From contig JAGBAX010000022.1 in assembly GCA_017938765.1 (NCBI GenBank), forward strand, positions 1-64,000: a DNA stretch of 64,000 nt, in the 5' to 3' direction. Below, piece by piece: positions 35,264-45,390 of the stretch (positions are counted from its first letter, which is position 1; each line of letters starts with the position of its first letter). Source of the stretch: Alistipes sp. Lineage in GTDB: Bacteria; Bacteroidota; Bacteroidia; Bacteroidales; Rikenellaceae. The notes beneath the pieces were generated by a model. The model made no database searches, was not told the DNA's origin, and was given only the letters and a program-made list of their open reading frames with translations. The position numbers and the translations under genes are program-made.

Positions 35264-36121
35264 ATGAAAAAGTTTATTGTTTTAGCACTGTTGTGCCTCG
35301 CTGTAGGTGCAACATCGCAGGCGCAGAGTCGCCTTGAGCATCTGACTGTAAAGAGTGAAATTTTGGGCGTAGAGAAGGCATATTCGGTCTATCTTCCTGA
35401 TGGTTACGACACCTCTGCGGAGCGTTATCCAGTTCTCTATCTTCTTCACGGTGCGTGGGGAAACCACAAGTCTTGGAATCGCACTGGCGGTGGCGAGCAA
35501 CCCCGTATTACAGATGAGCAAATCGCTAAGGGAGAGGCCGTGAAGATGATTGTCGTAATGCCCGATGCAACTGGTATAGGCGAGCGCCGAGGTGGTAAAA
35601 ATATGGGGTATTTTAATGTTAGCAACTGGGCTTACGAAGACTTCTTCTTCCAGGAGTTTATCCCTCATATTGACAAGACTTTCAGGACTATAGCTACTAA
35701 GGAGGGTCGTGCAATAGCAGGCCTTTCAATGGGTGGCGGAGGCTCTGTAGTCTACGCACAACACCACCCAGAGATGTTCAGCGCCTGCTACTCTACAAGC
35801 GGACTGCTTGACCACCGCTACCGCGTAGTGCCTACGAAGGTTGATGAGATTGAGTGGCTATGGTCTGTGGCTCATACCTCACCAGTTGAATTTTTGCGCC
35901 ACGCAACAGCTGCGGAGATTGAAAAATTGCACACTGTTCGCTGGATGTTGGATTGCGGAGATGACGACTCTCTGATACAGACAAACCTCGATTTTTATAG
36001 CGAGATGAAGCGCGCAAAAGTGAACGTTGAGTTCCGCGTCCGCGATGGCGTCCACGACTGGAAATTCTGGCGCGAAGCCCTGCCTCTAATCCTTGGATTC
36101 TCGTTTCCTGTAGAGAAGTAG
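35264..36121 (+). CDS. Secreted esterase (PF00756, esterase D/feruloyl-esterase-like)
   Basis: This 285-aa protein has a signal peptide (MKKFIVLALLCLAVGATSQAQ) and a putative-esterase fold: PVLYLLHGAWGNHKSW (oxyanion, ~56-71), nucleophile Ser155 in AIAGLSMGGGGSVV, acid region DCGDDDSL (~226-233) and His in GVHDWKFW near the C-terminus. Related proteins include feruloyl and acetyl esterases and S-formylglutathione hydrolases; export favours a glycan esterase. It belongs to a different hydrolase family from the five tandem esterases on the other strand. It is followed by a palindrome at 36126-36142. Confidence 0.86.
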   Translation: MKKFIVLALLCLAVGATSQAQSRLEHLTVKSEILGVEKAYSVYLPDGYDTSAERYPVLYLLHGAWGNHKSWNRTGGGEQPRITDEQIAKGEAVKMIVVMPDATGIGERRGGKNMGYFNVSNWAYEDFFFQEFIPHIDKTFRTIATKEGRAIAGLSMGGGGSVVYAQHHPEMFSACYSTSGLLDHRYRVVPTKVDEIEWLWSVAHTSPVEFLRHATAAEIEKLHTVRWMLDCGDDDSLIQTNLDFYSEMKRAKVNVEFRVRDGVHDWKFWREALPLILGFSFPVEK

Positions 36122-36125
36122 TTGG

Positions 36126-36142
36126 AACTGCCAATGGCAGTT
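36126..36142. terminator. Palindromic hairpin after the esterase gene
   Basis: AACTGCCA/TGGCAGTT form an 8-bp perfect stem around a single A, 4 nt after the esterase stop. There is no long T-run, so termination is only a possibility. Confidence 0.4.
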
Positions 36143-36147
36143 CGCTA

Positions 36148-36320
36148 TTAGCCATTAGCCATTGGCCATTGGCAAAGTAGACACAGTAGGGAGATTAAGG
36201 AAATTAGTGAGTTTAAGGAGAATTTTCCCTAAATTCGCTAACTTCCTTAACCTCCCTAAACTCTCTGTTCTGCGTTAGCCGTTCTGCGTAGCAAGCCAAT
36301 GGCCAATGGCCAACGGCTAA
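36148..36320. repeat. Nested inverted-repeat element
   Basis: Outer arms 36148-36173 and 36295-36320 match at 24 of 26 positions when one is inverted (TTAGCCATTAGCC.../...GGCCAACGGCTAA). Inner arms 36188-36216 and 36229-36257 match at 24 of 29, and all five differences are transitions. The whole could fold as one long stem with an inner stem and a 12-nt loop. No ORF is inside. A related GGCCAATGGC motif string occurs at 55431-55460. Confidence 0.85.
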
Positions 36321-36600
36321 CAGCTAATAACCATATCGTAAAACGATAAATTTTAACACGCCGTTTAACCCACCGATTTAGGTCGGTTTATGCCCCGTAA
36401 GTGCCTAAAAAATCGTACTTTGAGAAGAATTTTTCACTCTAAATCACAATTTTTTAAAAATTTTTACAGACCCTGCTTTTTTTCAAAATGTGCAATATAT
36501 AACACATTGTAAATCAAGGCATTAAAAAATGGCATATAAATAAAATATTATTTTGTTTGAAAAATCATAAGAAAAAAGAATAAGCAAACCGACGAAAATG

Positions 36601-36633
36601 CCCCGAAATCACCCGATTTTGGGGTCTGTTTTT
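36601..36633 (+). terminator. Terminator-like hairpin upstream of the rpsL promoter
   Basis: CCCCGAAATC and GATTTTGGGG form a 10-bp stem (one G-U pair) with loop ACCC, followed by TCTGTTTTT. It would insulate the ribosomal operon from upstream transcription, or act as an attenuator if a promoter lies further upstream. Confidence 0.6.
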
Positions 36634-36666
36634 GACATATATATAGTGTGAATTAAAATTTTTGAT

Positions 36667-36674
36667 TAACTTTG
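36667..36674 (+). promoter_or_regulatory. -7 promoter box TAACTTTG of the str/S10 operon
   Basis: TAACTTTG matches TAnnTTTG. The leader to rpsL is about 75 nt and contains GGGGG-CGAGT-CCCCC. No clear -33 TTTG at 20 nt. Confidence 0.65.
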
Positions 36675-36754
36675 CACCCGCCTAACGGCAAAAACGAAAT
36701 AGAAATTGGGGGCGAGTCCCCCGCAAGTTTAACAAAATTTAAAGGTTTTTTTAG

Positions 36755-37141
36755 ATGCCTACAATTCAACAGCTAGTAAGAAACGGCAGAGCAAAGATGG
36801 AGGACAAGTCTAAGTCTCCAGCTCTGGCAGCGTGCCCTCAGCGTCGTGGCGTTTGTACTCGTGTGTACACCACCACACCTAAGAAGCCAAACTCGGCTAT
36901 GCGTAAGGTAGCACGTGTAAGATTGACCAATGGCAAGGAGGTCAACGCCTACATCCCAGGAGAGGGCCACAACTTGCAGGAGCACTCAATTGTGCTTGTT
37001 CGTGGAGGTCGTGTTAAGGACCTTCCAGGTGTTCGTTATCACCTTGTTCGAGGTGCACTCGATTCAGCAGGTGTAGACGGTCGTCGTCAGCGTCGTTCTA
37101 AGTACGGTGCAAAGCGCCCTAAGGCAGGTGCTAAGAAATAA
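36755..37141 (+). CDS. rpsL: 30S ribosomal protein uS12
   Basis: This 128-aa protein is almost fully conserved: [51 protein letters not shown] and [19 protein letters not shown]. It lies at the decoding centre; the Lys in TPKKPNS, the usual streptomycin-resistance site, is wild type. It is the first gene of the str operon and has a G/C hairpin in its leader. Confidence 0.98.
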   Translation: MPTIQQLVRNGRAKMEDKSKSPALAACPQRRGVCTRVYTTTPKKPNSAMRKVARVRLTNGKEVNAYIPGEGHNLQEHSIVLVRGGRVKDLPGVRYHLVRGALDSAGVDGRRQRRSKYGAKRPKAGAKK

Positions 37142-37181
37142 GCCTTAAACGATTAACAATTTACTAAGAAAAGCGAAAACA

Positions 37182-37658
37182 ATGAGAAAAGCTAAGCCAA
37201 AGAAGCACACTCTACTTCCTGATCCAAAGTTCAACGACGTGGCTGTAACCCGCTTCGTGAACAACTTGATGTTGGATGGCAAGAAGAGTATTGCCTACAC
37301 CATTTTCTACAATGCTTTGGAGTTGGTGGGCAAGAAGATGAAGGATGCTGATAAATCTCCACTTGAGGTTTGGAAACAAGCCCTTGAGAATGTCACTCCG
37401 CAGGTTGAGGTAAAATCTAAGCGTATCGGTGGTGCGACATTCCAGGTACCAATGGAGGTTCGTCCGGAGCGCAAGATTTCTATTTCGATGAAAAACCTTG
37501 TACTCTTTGCACGTAAGCGTTCCGGTAAGACTATGGCAGAGAAGCTTGCTGCAGAGATAGTAGATGCTTACAACTCTATGGGTGCTGCCTTCAAGCGTAA
37601 GGAGGAGATGCACCGTATGGCAGAGGCAAACAAGGCATTTGCACACTTCAGATTTTAA
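37182..37658 (+). CDS. rpsG: 30S ribosomal protein uS7
   Basis: This 158-aa protein has the uS7 signatures [42 protein letters not shown] and [25 protein letters not shown]. It organises the head of the 30S subunit by binding 16S rRNA. It follows rpsL by 40 nt and precedes fusA by 19 nt. Confidence 0.98.
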   Translation: MRKAKPKKHTLLPDPKFNDVAVTRFVNNLMLDGKKSIAYTIFYNALELVGKKMKDADKSPLEVWKQALENVTPQVEVKSKRIGGATFQVPMEVRPERKISISMKNLVLFARKRSGKTMAEKLAAEIVDAYNSMGAAFKRKEEMHRMAEANKAFAHFRF

Positions 37659-37677
37659 TTTATAGGAGAGACAGACA

Positions 37678-39789
37678 ATGGCTGCAAGAGATCTTAAATA
37701 CACAAGAAACATCTGTATCATGGCTCACATTGATGCCGGTAAGACTACTACATCCGAGCGTATTCTCTTCTATACGGGTAAAACCCACAAGATTGGCGAG
37801 ACCCACGAGGGTGCCGCTACTATGGACTGGATGGTTCAGGAGCAGGAGCGCGGTATTACCATTACTTCTGCTGCTACAACAGCTTTCTGGCACTACAAGG
37901 ATCACCAGTATCAGATTAACCTTATCGACACCCCAGGACACGTTGACTTTACTGTTGAGGTAGAGCGTTCTCTCCGTGTTCTTGACGGCGCAGTGGCAAC
38001 ATTCTGTGCTGTAGGTGGTGTTGAGCCTCAGTCTGAGACCGTTTGGCGTCAGGCTGATAAGTACAATGTACCTCGTATCGGTTATGTAAACAAGATGGAC
38101 CGTACAGGTGCTGACTTCTTCGCCGTTTGCTCTCAGATTAAGGAGCACTTTGGTACAACTGCTCTTCCAGTAGTTCTTCCAATCGGTGTTGAGGATAAGT
38201 TTGAGGGTCTTATTGATCTTATTTATAATAACGCGATCTACTATTACGACGACAAGACTGTTCGTGATAACTTTGAGCTCCGCGAGATTCCTGACCACAT
38301 GAAGGCTGAGGCTGAGGAGTGGCGTAACAAGCTCATTGAGGAGGTTGCTGCTACTGACGATGCGCTGATGGAGAAGTTCTTTGAGGACCCTAACTCAATC
38401 ACTCCAGATGAGCTTATCGCAGCTATCCGTACAGCTACTATGAACATGACGCTGGTACCAATGCTCTGCGGTTCGTCATTCCACAACAAGGGCGTTCAGA
38501 AGCTCCTTGACTACATCATGGCATTCCTTCCATCTCCACTCGACGTTCCTGCTGTTGAGGGTATCAACCCTAAGACAGAGGAGACTGAGGTTCGTAATGC
38601 AGATGAGAACGATCCATTCTGTGGTCTTGCCTTTAAGATCGCAACCGACCCATTCGTAGGTCGTCTGGCATTCGTGCGCGTTTACTCAGGTAAGCTTGAT
38701 GCTGGTTCTTACGTATACAACGCTCGTAGTGGCAAGCGTGAGCGTATCAGCCGTATCTACCAGATGCACGCAAACAAGCAGAACCCTATGGAGAGTGTAA
38801 CTGCTGGTGATATCTGCGCTGCAGTAGGTTTCAAGGAGATTCACACAGGTGATACCCTTTGCGCTGAGAACGCACCTATCATCCTTGAGCAGATGACATT
38901 CCCAGAGCCTGTTATCGGTCTTGCTGTTGAGCCAAAGACTCAGAAGGATCTTGATAAGCTCGGTATCGCACTTGCTAAGCTGGCTGAGGAGGACCCAACC
39001 TTCACTGTTCGTACAGATGAGGAGAGCGGTCAGACAATCATCAGCGGTATGGGTGAGCTTCACCTTGACATCATCGTTGACCGTCTTCGTCGTGAGTTCG
39101 GCGTAGAGATTAACCAGGGTGCTCCACAGGTGAACTACAAGGAGGCTCTTACTGCTACCGTTCAGCACCGTGAGGTATTCAAGAAGCAGACCGGTGGTCG
39201 TGGTAAGTTTGCAGATATCATCTTTGAGATTGGTCCTGCAGATGACGATAAGCCAGGTCTTACATTCGTTGACGAGGTTAAGGGTGGTAACGTACCTAAG
39301 GAGTTCATCCCAGCTGTTCAGAAGGGCTTTGAGTCAGCAATGGCTAACGGTGCACTCGCAGGTTACACTATTGACTCTATGAAGGTTACCCTCAAGGATG
39401 GTTCATTCCACCCAGTTGACTCAGACCAGCTCTCATTTGAGATCTGTGCTCGTAACGGTTTCCGTCAGGCTGCTCCAAAGGCAGGTTCTGTAATCATGGA
39501 GCCTATTATGTCAGTTGAGGTTGTAACTCCAGAGGAGAGCATGGGTGATATCATCGGTGACCTTAACAAGCGTCGCGGTCAGATTCAGGGTATGGAGTCT
39601 AAGGGTACCGCTCGCGTTGTGAAGGCTAAGGTGCCACTGTCAGAGATGTTCGGTTATGTAACCGTACTCCGTACAATCTCTTCAGGTCGTGCAACTTCAT
39701 CAATGGAGTTCTCTCACTTTGAGGAGGTTCCAGCAAACCTTGCAAAGGAGATTATTGAGAAATCGGGTAAAAAGAAGGATTTAGAGTAA
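37678..39789 (+). CDS. fusA: Elongation factor G
   Basis: This 703-aa translational GTPase has G1 AHIDAGKTT (16-24), G2 [12 protein letters not shown]3 DTPGHVDFT and G4 NKMD, followed by domains II to V including [18 protein letters not shown] and the C-terminal RGQIQGM...[20 protein letters not shown]. Length is normal. It catalyses ribosomal translocation and, with RRF, recycling. A weak purine-rich AGGAGAG precedes the ATG by about 10 nt. No tuf gene follows, as usual in Bacteroidota. Confidence 0.98.
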   Translation: MAARDLKYTRNICIMAHIDAGKTTTSERILFYTGKTHKIGETHEGAATMDWMVQEQERGITITSAATTAFWHYKDHQYQINLIDTPGHVDFTVEVERSLRVLDGAVATFCAVGGVEPQSETVWRQADKYNVPRIGYVNKMDRTGADFFAVCSQIKEHFGTTALPVVLPIGVEDKFEGLIDLIYNNAIYYYDDKTVRDNFELREIPDHMKAEAEEWRNKLIEEVAATDDALMEKFFEDPNSITPDELIAAIRTATMNMTLVPMLCGSSFHNKGVQKLLDYIMAFLPSPLDVPAVEGINPKTEETEVRNADENDPFCGLAFKIATDPFVGRLAFVRVYSGKLDAGSYVYNARSGKRERISRIYQMHANKQNPMESVTAGDICAAVGFKEIHTGDTLCAENAPIILEQMTFPEPVIGLAVEPKTQKDLDKLGIALAKLAEEDPTFTVRTDEESGQTIISGMGELHLDIIVDRLRREFGVEINQGAPQVNYKEALTATVQHREVFKKQTGGRGKFADIIFEIGPADDDKPGLTFVDEVKGGNVPKEFIPAVQKGFESAMANGALAGYTIDSMKVTLKDGSFHPVDSDQLSFEICARNGFRQAAPKAGSVIMEPIMSVEVVTPEESMGDIIGDLNKRRGQIQGMESKGTARVVKAKVPLSEMFGYVTVLRTISSGRATSSMEFSHFEEVPANLAKEIIEKSGKKKDLE

Positions 39790-39800
39790 AAGTAAAGAAT

Positions 39801-40106
39801 ATGAGCCAGAAAATTAGAATTAAGCTGAAGTCTTTTGACCACAACTTGGTAGATAAGTCAGCTGAGAAGATTGTTAAGGCAGTACGTAGCACAGATGCAG
39901 TTGTTAGCGGTCCAGTGCCACTCCCAACTCGCAAGCAGATCTACACTGTAAACCGTTCAACCTTCGTAAACAAGAAGGCACGTGAGCAGTTCCAGCTCTG
40001 CACTTTCAAGCGTATCATTGACATCTACTCATCTACTCCAAAGACTATTGACGCTCTGATGAAGCTTGAGCTTCCTTCAGGTGTTGAGGTAGATATCAAG
40101 TGCTAA
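39801..40106 (+). CDS. rpsJ: 30S ribosomal protein uS10
   Basis: This 101-aa protein has the family core [49 protein letters not shown] and [23 protein letters not shown]. It is a 30S head protein and, as NusE, an antitermination partner of NusB. It follows fusA by 11 nt, joining the str and S10 groups; a 154-nt spacer separates it from rplC. Confidence 0.98.
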   Translation: MSQKIRIKLKSFDHNLVDKSAEKIVKAVRSTDAVVSGPVPLPTRKQIYTVNRSTFVNKKAREQFQLCTFKRIIDIYSSTPKTIDALMKLELPSGVEVDIKC

Positions 40107-40260
40107 GCGTCTGAGATAGACAGCGTTAGATACATATTCCTGAAGTGCAGCAGGTAGGCAACTGCCAGCTGCACTAAGGAGTTTACCGCGTATACATTTT
40201 ATATAGGTATAACATACAAAATTCACTTATTTATTAACAAACCGTAATTAGACAGAAAAA
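40107..40260 (+). promoter_or_regulatory. Structured spacer between rpsJ and rplC, possible ribosomal leader
   Basis: The spacer contains an 8-bp stem AGTGCAGC/GCTGCACT (40144-40175) with an inner GGC/GCC pairing. All other gaps in this operon from rplC to rpsN are 25 nt or less. The position, before rplC-rplD, would suit autoregulation by uL4 or another protein, but this is inference. No TAnnTTTG promoter was found. Confidence 0.4.
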
Positions 40261-40875
40261 ATGTCAGGACTAATTGGAAAGAAAATCGGAATGACTTCCG
40301 TGTACAGTGCCGAGGGAAAAAATATTCCATGCACTGTAATTGAGGCTGGTCCGTGTGTAGTTACGCAAATCAAGACTGTCGAGAAGGATTCTTACGAGGC
40401 AGTTCAGATTGCCTATGACGACAAGAGTGAAAAGCACACCAGCAACAGTTTGTTAGGTCACTTCAAGAAAGCCGGCACTACCCCAAAACGCAAGATGGCT
40501 GAATTTCAGGGTATGCCAGAGGTGAACCTTGGCGATGTACTTACCGTAGACCTATTCTCTGAGGAGGACTGGGTAGACGTAACCGGGATCAGCAAGGGTC
40601 GAGGCTTTCAGGGTGTTGTAAAGCGTCACGGCTTTGCCGGCGTGGGTGGTCAGACTCACGGTCAGCACAACCGTCAGCGTAAGCCAGGTTCACTTGGTGC
40701 ATCATCTTATCCATCACGCGTCTTCAAGGGTAAGCGTTTGCCTGGTCAGATGGGTGGTGTTCAGGTTAAGATTCTTAACTTGAAAGTATTAAAGGTAATA
40801 CCTGAGAACAACCTTATTCTTGTAAAGGGTTCAATTCCAGGTGCAAAGGGTTCTTATTTAACAATTGAGAAGTAG
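40261..40875 (+). CDS. rplC: 50S ribosomal protein uL3
   Basis: This 204-aa protein has [29 protein letters not shown] at the start and the conserved core [17 protein letters not shown]...[28 protein letters not shown]. It binds near the 3-prime end of 23S rRNA and the peptidyl-transferase centre. The gene is preceded by the long rpsJ-rplC spacer and followed 1 nt later by rplD. Confidence 0.97.
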   Translation: MSGLIGKKIGMTSVYSAEGKNIPCTVIEAGPCVVTQIKTVEKDSYEAVQIAYDDKSEKHTSNSLLGHFKKAGTTPKRKMAEFQGMPEVNLGDVLTVDLFSEEDWVDVTGISKGRGFQGVVKRHGFAGVGGQTHGQHNRQRKPGSLGASSYPSRVFKGKRLPGQMGGVQVKILNLKVLKVIPENNLILVKGSIPGAKGSYLTIEK

Positions 40876-40876
40876 T

Positions 40877-41503
40877 ATGGAATTAGCAGTATTGAACGCA
40901 CAGGGTCAGCAGACAGGTCGTACCGTTGTTCTTTCTGACGCAGTATTCGGCGTGGAGGCTAATGACCACGCTATCTACCTTGATGTAAAGCAGTATCTTG
41001 CAGATCAGCGTCAGGGTACTCACAAGTCAAAGCAGCGTAATGAGGTTGCAGGTTCTACCCGTAAGTTGAAGAGACAGAAGGGTACTGGTGGTGCTCGTTG
41101 CGGTAGCATTAAGAGTCCTCTGTTCCCAGGAGGTGGTCGTATTTTTGGTCCAGTACCACGCGACTACAGCTTCAAGCTCAACAAGAAGCTTAAGAGACTC
41201 GCTCGTCGTAGCGCTCTTACTTACAAGGCACAGGCTGGCGCAATCACTGTTGTTGAGAACATCGCTCTCGATGCTCCAAAGACAAAGAGTGTAGTTGCAC
41301 TTGCTTCAGCTCTCAAGGTAGCAGACAAGAAGGTGTTGGTAGTCCTGCCGGAGACCAATGTTAACCTCGCTCTCTCTTGCCGCAATCTCCCTTACGTAAA
41401 GACTATCCTCGCAGAGAATCTTAACACTTATGAGGTTATGAACGCATCTGCAGTAGTTATGGTTGAGGGTGCAGAAAATGTATTAAATGTAATGTTAGCT
41501 TAA
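40877..41503 (+). CDS. rplD: 50S ribosomal protein uL4
   Basis: The ATG at 40877 ([14 protein letters not shown]) lies 1 nt after the rplC stop; an earlier in-frame TTG at 40865 is less likely. The 208-aa protein has the loop [31 protein letters not shown] that lines the exit tunnel and the C-terminal [22 protein letters not shown]. In E. coli uL4 represses its own S10 operon. Confidence 0.97.
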   Translation: MELAVLNAQGQQTGRTVVLSDAVFGVEANDHAIYLDVKQYLADQRQGTHKSKQRNEVAGSTRKLKRQKGTGGARCGSIKSPLFPGGGRIFGPVPRDYSFKLNKKLKRLARRSALTYKAQAGAITVVENIALDAPKTKSVVALASALKVADKKVLVVLPETNVNLALSCRNLPYVKTILAENLNTYEVMNASAVVMVEGAENVLNVMLA

Positions 41504-41517
41504 AAATCGGAAAGAAA

Positions 41518-41808
41518 ATGGAAGTAATTATTAAGCCTATTTTAACCGAGAAGATGACGATTCAGGGCGAAAAGTTGAATCGCTACGGTTTTATCGTTGA
41601 CGTAAGGGCTAACAAGTTGCAGATTCGCAACGCCGTTGAGCAGATGTACAACGTAGTGGTTACAGATGTAAACACAATTCGTTACATGGGTAAACTTAAG
41701 AGCCGCTATACAAAGGCTGGTTTGCTTGAGGGCCGCGCAAACAACTTCAAGAAAGCAATTGTTACCTTGAAGGATGGAGATCAGATTGATTTTTACAGTA
41801 ATATCTAA
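41518..41808 (+). CDS. rplW: 50S ribosomal protein uL23
   Basis: This 96-aa protein has [49 protein letters not shown] and a C-terminal [17 protein letters not shown], all standard for uL23. It sits at the exit of the ribosomal tunnel and docks trigger factor and SRP. It lies between rplD and rplB. Confidence 0.97.
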   Translation: MEVIIKPILTEKMTIQGEKLNRYGFIVDVRANKLQIRNAVEQMYNVVVTDVNTIRYMGKLKSRYTKAGLLEGRANNFKKAIVTLKDGDQIDFYSNI

Positions 41809-41813
41809 CAGAG

Positions 41814-42638
41814 ATGGCAGTAAGAAAGTTTAAGCCGGTTACTCCCGGTACAAGACATAAGATTATCGGTACCTTCGATGAGGTAACAACTTCCAAGCCA
41901 GAGAAGTCTTTGCTTGAGGCAAAGAAGAGCACTGGTGGTCGTAATAATTCCGGTAAGATGACCGTACGCTATATCGGCGGAGGTCACAAGCAGATGTATC
42001 GTTTGGTTGACTTCAAGCGTGTTAAGGATGGCGTTGCTGCGACTGTAAAGACAATCGAGTACGATCCAAATCGTACAGCTCGTATTGCACTTGTAGTCTA
42101 TGCAGATGGCCAGAAGAGCTATATCCTTGCACCAAATGGTCTTCAGGTAGGTCAGACCGTAATCAGCGGATCTGGCGTAGCACCAGAGGTAGGAAACGCT
42201 CTTCCACTTGCAGAGATTCCACTCGGTACATTGATCCACAACATTGAACTCTACCCAGGTCAGGGTGCGCAGATGGCGCGTTCTGCCGGTTCATACGCTC
42301 AGCTGTTGGCACGTGAGGGCAAGTTTGCTATCATCAAGTTGCCTTCTGGTGAGACTCGTATGGTACTCGTAACATGCCGTGCGACTGTAGGCGTTGTATC
42401 AAATGTTGATCACAACCTTGAGTCGTCAGGTAAGGCTGGTCGTAAGCGTTGGCTCGGTCGCCGTCCTCACAACCGTGGTGTTGTAATGAACCCAGTAGAT
42501 CACCCAATGGGTGGTGGTGAAGGTCGTGCTTCAGGAGGTCACCCACGCTCACGCAAGGGTCTGTTGGCTAAGGGTAAGAAGACCCGTAATCCAAAGAAGA
42601 CTTCGGCTAAGTTTATTATTTCAAAGCGCAAAAAATAA
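41814..42638 (+). CDS. rplB: 50S ribosomal protein uL2
   Basis: This 274-aa protein has [29 protein letters not shown], the SH3-type middle and the C-terminal [33 protein letters not shown], including the conserved His of the peptidyl-transferase region. It is needed for subunit association and the peptidyl-transferase centre. It follows rplW by 5 nt. Confidence 0.98.
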   Translation: MAVRKFKPVTPGTRHKIIGTFDEVTTSKPEKSLLEAKKSTGGRNNSGKMTVRYIGGGHKQMYRLVDFKRVKDGVAATVKTIEYDPNRTARIALVVYADGQKSYILAPNGLQVGQTVISGSGVAPEVGNALPLAEIPLGTLIHNIELYPGQGAQMARSAGSYAQLLAREGKFAIIKLPSGETRMVLVTCRATVGVVSNVDHNLESSGKAGRKRWLGRRPHNRGVVMNPVDHPMGGGEGRASGGHPRSRKGLLAKGKKTRNPKKTSAKFIISKRKK

Positions 42639-42654
42639 TTAAAAAGAGTACATA

Positions 42655-42924
42655 ATGAGCCGTTCATTAAAAAAAGGACCATTCATTGACCCAAAGCTTG
42701 AGGCAAAGGTTGTTGCACAGGCAGAAGGCAATAAGAAGTCTGTAATTAAGACTTGGTCACGAGCAAGTATGATTTCGCCTGACTTCGTAGGTCAGACAAT
42801 CGCTGTACACAACGGAAACAAGTTCATTCCAGTTTATGTAACTGAGAATATGGTAGGTCACAAGCTTGGTGAGTTTGCTCCTACACGTAACTTCCGTGGT
42901 CACGCAGGTAACAAGAAAAAATAG
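42655..42924 (+). CDS. rpsS: 30S ribosomal protein uS19
   Basis: This 89-aa protein has [67 protein letters not shown] in order, the full uS19 signature. It is a 30S head protein near the A-site finger. It lies between rplB and rplV. Confidence 0.98.
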   Translation: MSRSLKKGPFIDPKLEAKVVAQAEGNKKSVIKTWSRASMISPDFVGQTIAVHNGNKFIPVYVTENMVGHKLGEFAPTRNFRGHAGNKKK

Positions 42925-42934
42925 TAGGTAGACA

Positions 42935-43345
42935 ATGGGATCAAGAAAAGCAATAAGAGCCGAGAAATTAAAGGCTGAGAAGAAGCAGAAGGCTATCGCC
43001 ATTATGCGTGACTGCCCAACCTCTCCACGCAAGATGCGTCTTGTAGCAGACATCATTCGCGGTGTAGAGATCAATAAGGCACTTGGAATCCTTCGCTATT
43101 CAAAGAAGGAGGCATCTATCAGATTGGAGAAGCTGCTTAAGTCAGCTATCGCAAACTGGGAGGCAAAGAACGAGGGTGTTCGTCTTGAGGATGTAACTCT
43201 CTGCGTTAGCCAGATTACTGTAGACTGTGGCCGTATGCTTAAGCGTATCCAGCCAGCTCCACAGGGTCGTGCACACCGCATCCGTAAGCGCTCCAACCAC
43301 GTTACGATCGTAGTAGACAAAATGGTAACCGAAGAAAATAAGTAG
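42935..43345 (+). CDS. rplV: 50S ribosomal protein uL22
   Basis: This 136-aa protein has [33 protein letters not shown] and the tunnel loop [30 protein letters not shown]. It lines the exit tunnel opposite uL4. The start at 42935 has a short basic lead ([20 protein letters not shown]) typical of Bacteroidota uL22. It precedes rpsC by 3 nt. Confidence 0.96.
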   Translation: MGSRKAIRAEKLKAEKKQKAIAIMRDCPTSPRKMRLVADIIRGVEINKALGILRYSKKEASIRLEKLLKSAIANWEAKNEGVRLEDVTLCVSQITVDCGRMLKRIQPAPQGRAHRIRKRSNHVTIVVDKMVTEENK

Positions 43346-43348
43346 ACA

Positions 43349-44083
43349 ATGGGACAGAAAGTTAATCCAATAGCAAACCGTCTCGGCATCATTCGCGGTT
43401 GGGATTCCAACTGGTTTGGTGGTAAAGATTTCTCAGAGAAATTGGTTGAAGACGCAAAGATTCGTAAGTACTTGAATGTCCGCTTGGCTAAGGCAAGTAT
43501 TTCGAAGATTATCATTGAGCGTACACTCAAGCTCGTAACAGTAACTATCTCAACTGCACGCCCAGGTTTTATCATTGGTAAGGGTGGCGCAGAGGTTGAT
43601 AAGCTTAAGGAGGAGCTCAAGAAGCTGTTCCGTAAGGAGATTCAGATCAACATCTTTGAGGTAAAGCGTCCAGATATTGACGCTACTATCGTAGGTCAGT
43701 CTATCGCACGCCAGCTTGAGGGTCGTGTATCACACCGCCGCGCAATCAAGACCGCTATCGGTAACGCAATGCGTAACGGCGCTGAGGGTATCAAGATTCA
43801 GATTTCAGGTCGTGTTGGTGGCGCCGAGATGGCCCGCTCAGAGACTATAAAGGATGGTCGTATTCCACTTCACACATTCCGTGCAGATGTAGACTACCAC
43901 TTGGCAGAGGCAATCACCAAGGTAGGTGTTCTGGGTATCAAGACATGGATCTGTCACGGTACTGTATATGGCAAGCGTGATCTCTTTGAGATTGCAGGCG
44001 CAGCATCACAGCAGGGTGGAAACCAGCAGCAGGGTGGTCGTCGTGGTAACGGACCAAAGAAAAGAAGAAATAACAACAAGTAG
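43349..44083 (+). CDS. rpsC: 30S ribosomal protein uS3
   Basis: This 244-aa protein has [25 protein letters not shown], a KH domain with [20 protein letters not shown], and a C-terminal domain with [36 protein letters not shown]. The tail is Gln/Gly/Arg-rich ([13 protein letters not shown]). It forms the mRNA entry site with uS4 and uS5. Confidence 0.98.
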   Translation: MGQKVNPIANRLGIIRGWDSNWFGGKDFSEKLVEDAKIRKYLNVRLAKASISKIIIERTLKLVTVTISTARPGFIIGKGGAEVDKLKEELKKLFRKEIQINIFEVKRPDIDATIVGQSIARQLEGRVSHRRAIKTAIGNAMRNGAEGIKIQISGRVGGAEMARSETIKDGRIPLHTFRADVDYHLAEAITKVGVLGIKTWICHGTVYGKRDLFEIAGAASQQGGNQQQGGRRGNGPKKRRNNNK

Positions 44084-44108
44084 TACCTTTTAAAAGCAAA
44101 TAACAATT

Positions 44109-44540
44109 ATGTTACAGCCAAAAAAGACCAAGTTTAGAAGAATGCAAAAGGGTCGTATGAAGGGTGTTGCTCAGAGAGGTAACCAACTTGCATACGGTTC
44201 ATTCGGCATCAAGGCGCTGGAGTCTTCATGGATTACCGGTCGCCAGATTGAGGCAGCCCGTCAGGCTATTACCCGTTATATGAAGCGTGAGGGTCAGATT
44301 TGGATCCGCATCTTCCCTGATAAGCCAATTACCAAGAAGCCAGCCGAGGTACGTATGGGTAAGGGTAAGGGTAATCCAGAGGGATTCGTAGCACCTGTAA
44401 CCCCAGGTCGTATTCTGTTTGAGGCAGAGGGTGTACCAATGGCAGTAGCTCAGGAGGCACTGCGTCTTGGCGCACAGAAGCTGCCAATTACAACAAAGTT
44501 CATTGTTCGCCGTGACTACGACGAGGCAACTGCATTGTAA
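44109..44540 (+). CDS. rplP: 50S ribosomal protein uL16
   Basis: This 143-aa protein has [66 protein letters not shown] in order. It contacts tRNA at the A and P sites. It is followed by rpmC, whose start has an unusually strong Shine-Dalgarno site. Confidence 0.98.
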   Translation: MLQPKKTKFRRMQKGRMKGVAQRGNQLAYGSFGIKALESSWITGRQIEAARQAITRYMKREGQIWIRIFPDKPITKKPAEVRMGKGKGNPEGFVAPVTPGRILFEAEGVPMAVAQEALRLGAQKLPITTKFIVRRDYDEATAL

Positions 44541-44548
44541 AAAGGAGG
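44541..44548 (+). promoter_or_regulatory. Strong Shine-Dalgarno site before rpmC
   Basis: AAAGGAGG ends 7 nt before the rpmC ATG at 44556. Most genes in this window lack such a site, in line with the weak use of Shine-Dalgarno pairing in Bacteroidota. Confidence 0.7.
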
Positions 44549-44555
44549 ATTTAAT

Positions 44556-44738
44556 ATGAAAGCAGCTGAAATTAAAGAGATGTCCGCACAGGACTTGCAG
44601 GAGCGTATTGCAGCCGAGAAGGCAAACCTCGCTTCAATGAAGGTACAACACGCCGTATCTCCGGTTGAAAATCCTTCTAACATTAAGAAAACTCGCAGAG
44701 ATATAGCTCGTATGCTGACAATTCTGCATCAAAAGTAA
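44556..44738 (+). CDS. rpmC: 50S ribosomal protein uL29
   Basis: This 60-aa protein has the two-helix uL29 form: MKAAEIKEMSAQDLQERIAAEKANL and NPSNIKKTRRDIARMLTILHQK. It is located beside uL23 near the tunnel exit. It is preceded by AAAGGAGG. Confidence 0.95.
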   Translation: MKAAEIKEMSAQDLQERIAAEKANLASMKVQHAVSPVENPSNIKKTRRDIARMLTILHQK

Positions 44739-44747
44739 GAGACGATT

Positions 44748-45002
44748 ATGGAAAGAAATCTTAGAAAAGAGCGTATCGGCGTAGTTGTCAGCACCAAGAT
44801 GGAGAAGACCATCGTAGTAGCTGTCGCTCGTAAGGTAAAGCATCCAATCTACGGTAAGTTCGTAAACAAGACTACCAAGTTTGTAGCAGAGTGTCTGGAC
44901 GAGACCGTACGCGAGGGTGATACAGTACGCATTATGGAGACCCGCCCGTTGAGCAAGACGAAGCGTTGGAGATTAGTACAAATCATTGAAAGAGCGAAGT
45001 AG
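44748..45002 (+). CDS. rpsQ: 30S ribosomal protein uS17
   Basis: This 84-aa OB-fold protein has [39 protein letters not shown] and [22 protein letters not shown]. It is a primary 16S rRNA-binding protein. It lies between rpmC and rplN. Confidence 0.97.
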   Translation: MERNLRKERIGVVVSTKMEKTIVVAVARKVKHPIYGKFVNKTTKFVAECLDETVREGDTVRIMETRPLSKTKRWRLVQIIERAK

Positions 45003-45004
45003 TT

Positions 45005-45370
45005 ATGATACAGCAAGAAAGCAGACTCGTAGTAGCTGATAACAGCGGCGCAAAGGAGGTTCTTTGTATCCGCGTGCTTGGTGGCACAAAGCGCCGCTAT
45101 GCATCTATCGGCGATAAAATCGTAGTGGCTGTTAAGAGCGCATCCCCATCCGGAGACGTGAAGAAGGGTGCTGTTTCAAAGGCAGTCGTAGTAAGAACAA
45201 AGAAGGAGATTCGTCGTGCCAACGGTTCGTACATTCGTTTCGATGACAACGCCGTAGTACTCCTCAACAACCAGGGCGAAATGCGTGGTACTCGTATCTT
45301 TGGTCCAGTAGCTCGTGAGCTTCGTGACCAGTATATGAAGATTATCTCCCTTGCCCCTGAAGTATTGTAA
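45005..45370 (+). CDS. rplN: 50S ribosomal protein uL14
   Basis: This 121-aa protein has [70 protein letters not shown] in order. It lies at the subunit interface and is the target of RsfS. It starts 2 nt after rpsQ. Confidence 0.98.
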   Translation: MIQQESRLVVADNSGAKEVLCIRVLGGTKRRYASIGDKIVVAVKSASPSGDVKKGAVSKAVVVRTKKEIRRANGSYIRFDDNAVVLLNNQGEMRGTRIFGPVARELRDQYMKIISLAPEVL

Positions 45371-45390
45371 TATTAAAAACAGGTAGAAAT

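Larger units (their letters stand above)
36122..36754. other. 633-bp intergenic region before the ribosomal cluster
   Basis: No coding frame is evident. From left to right it holds a palindromic hairpin (36126-36142), a large nested inverted repeat (36148-36320), a small TATCGT/ACGATA hairpin (about 36335-36349), an AT-rich stretch, a terminator-like hairpin (36601-36633), a -7 promoter box (36667-36674) and a G5/C5 hairpin before rpsL (about 36709-36722). Confidence 0.7.

Noticed and set aside
26527-36121. A classical polysaccharide utilisation locus around the esterases
   Set aside because: There is no susC/susD pair, no hybrid two-component system and no glycoside hydrolase next to the esterases; the GH3 gene is 25 kb away.
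36148-36320. CRISPR array
   Set aside because: The repeats are inverted arms of one foldable element, not evenly spaced direct repeats with unique spacers, and no cas gene is present.
37660-38298. 212-aa minus-strand frame inside fusA, and similar antisense frames in rplB, rplE and rpsG
   Set aside because: They lie wholly within highly conserved coding genes and result from strong codon bias.
40865-40876. TTG start for rplD four codons upstream of the ATG
   Set aside because: It would lie inside the end of rplC; the ATG at 40877 gives the usual uL4 N-terminus.
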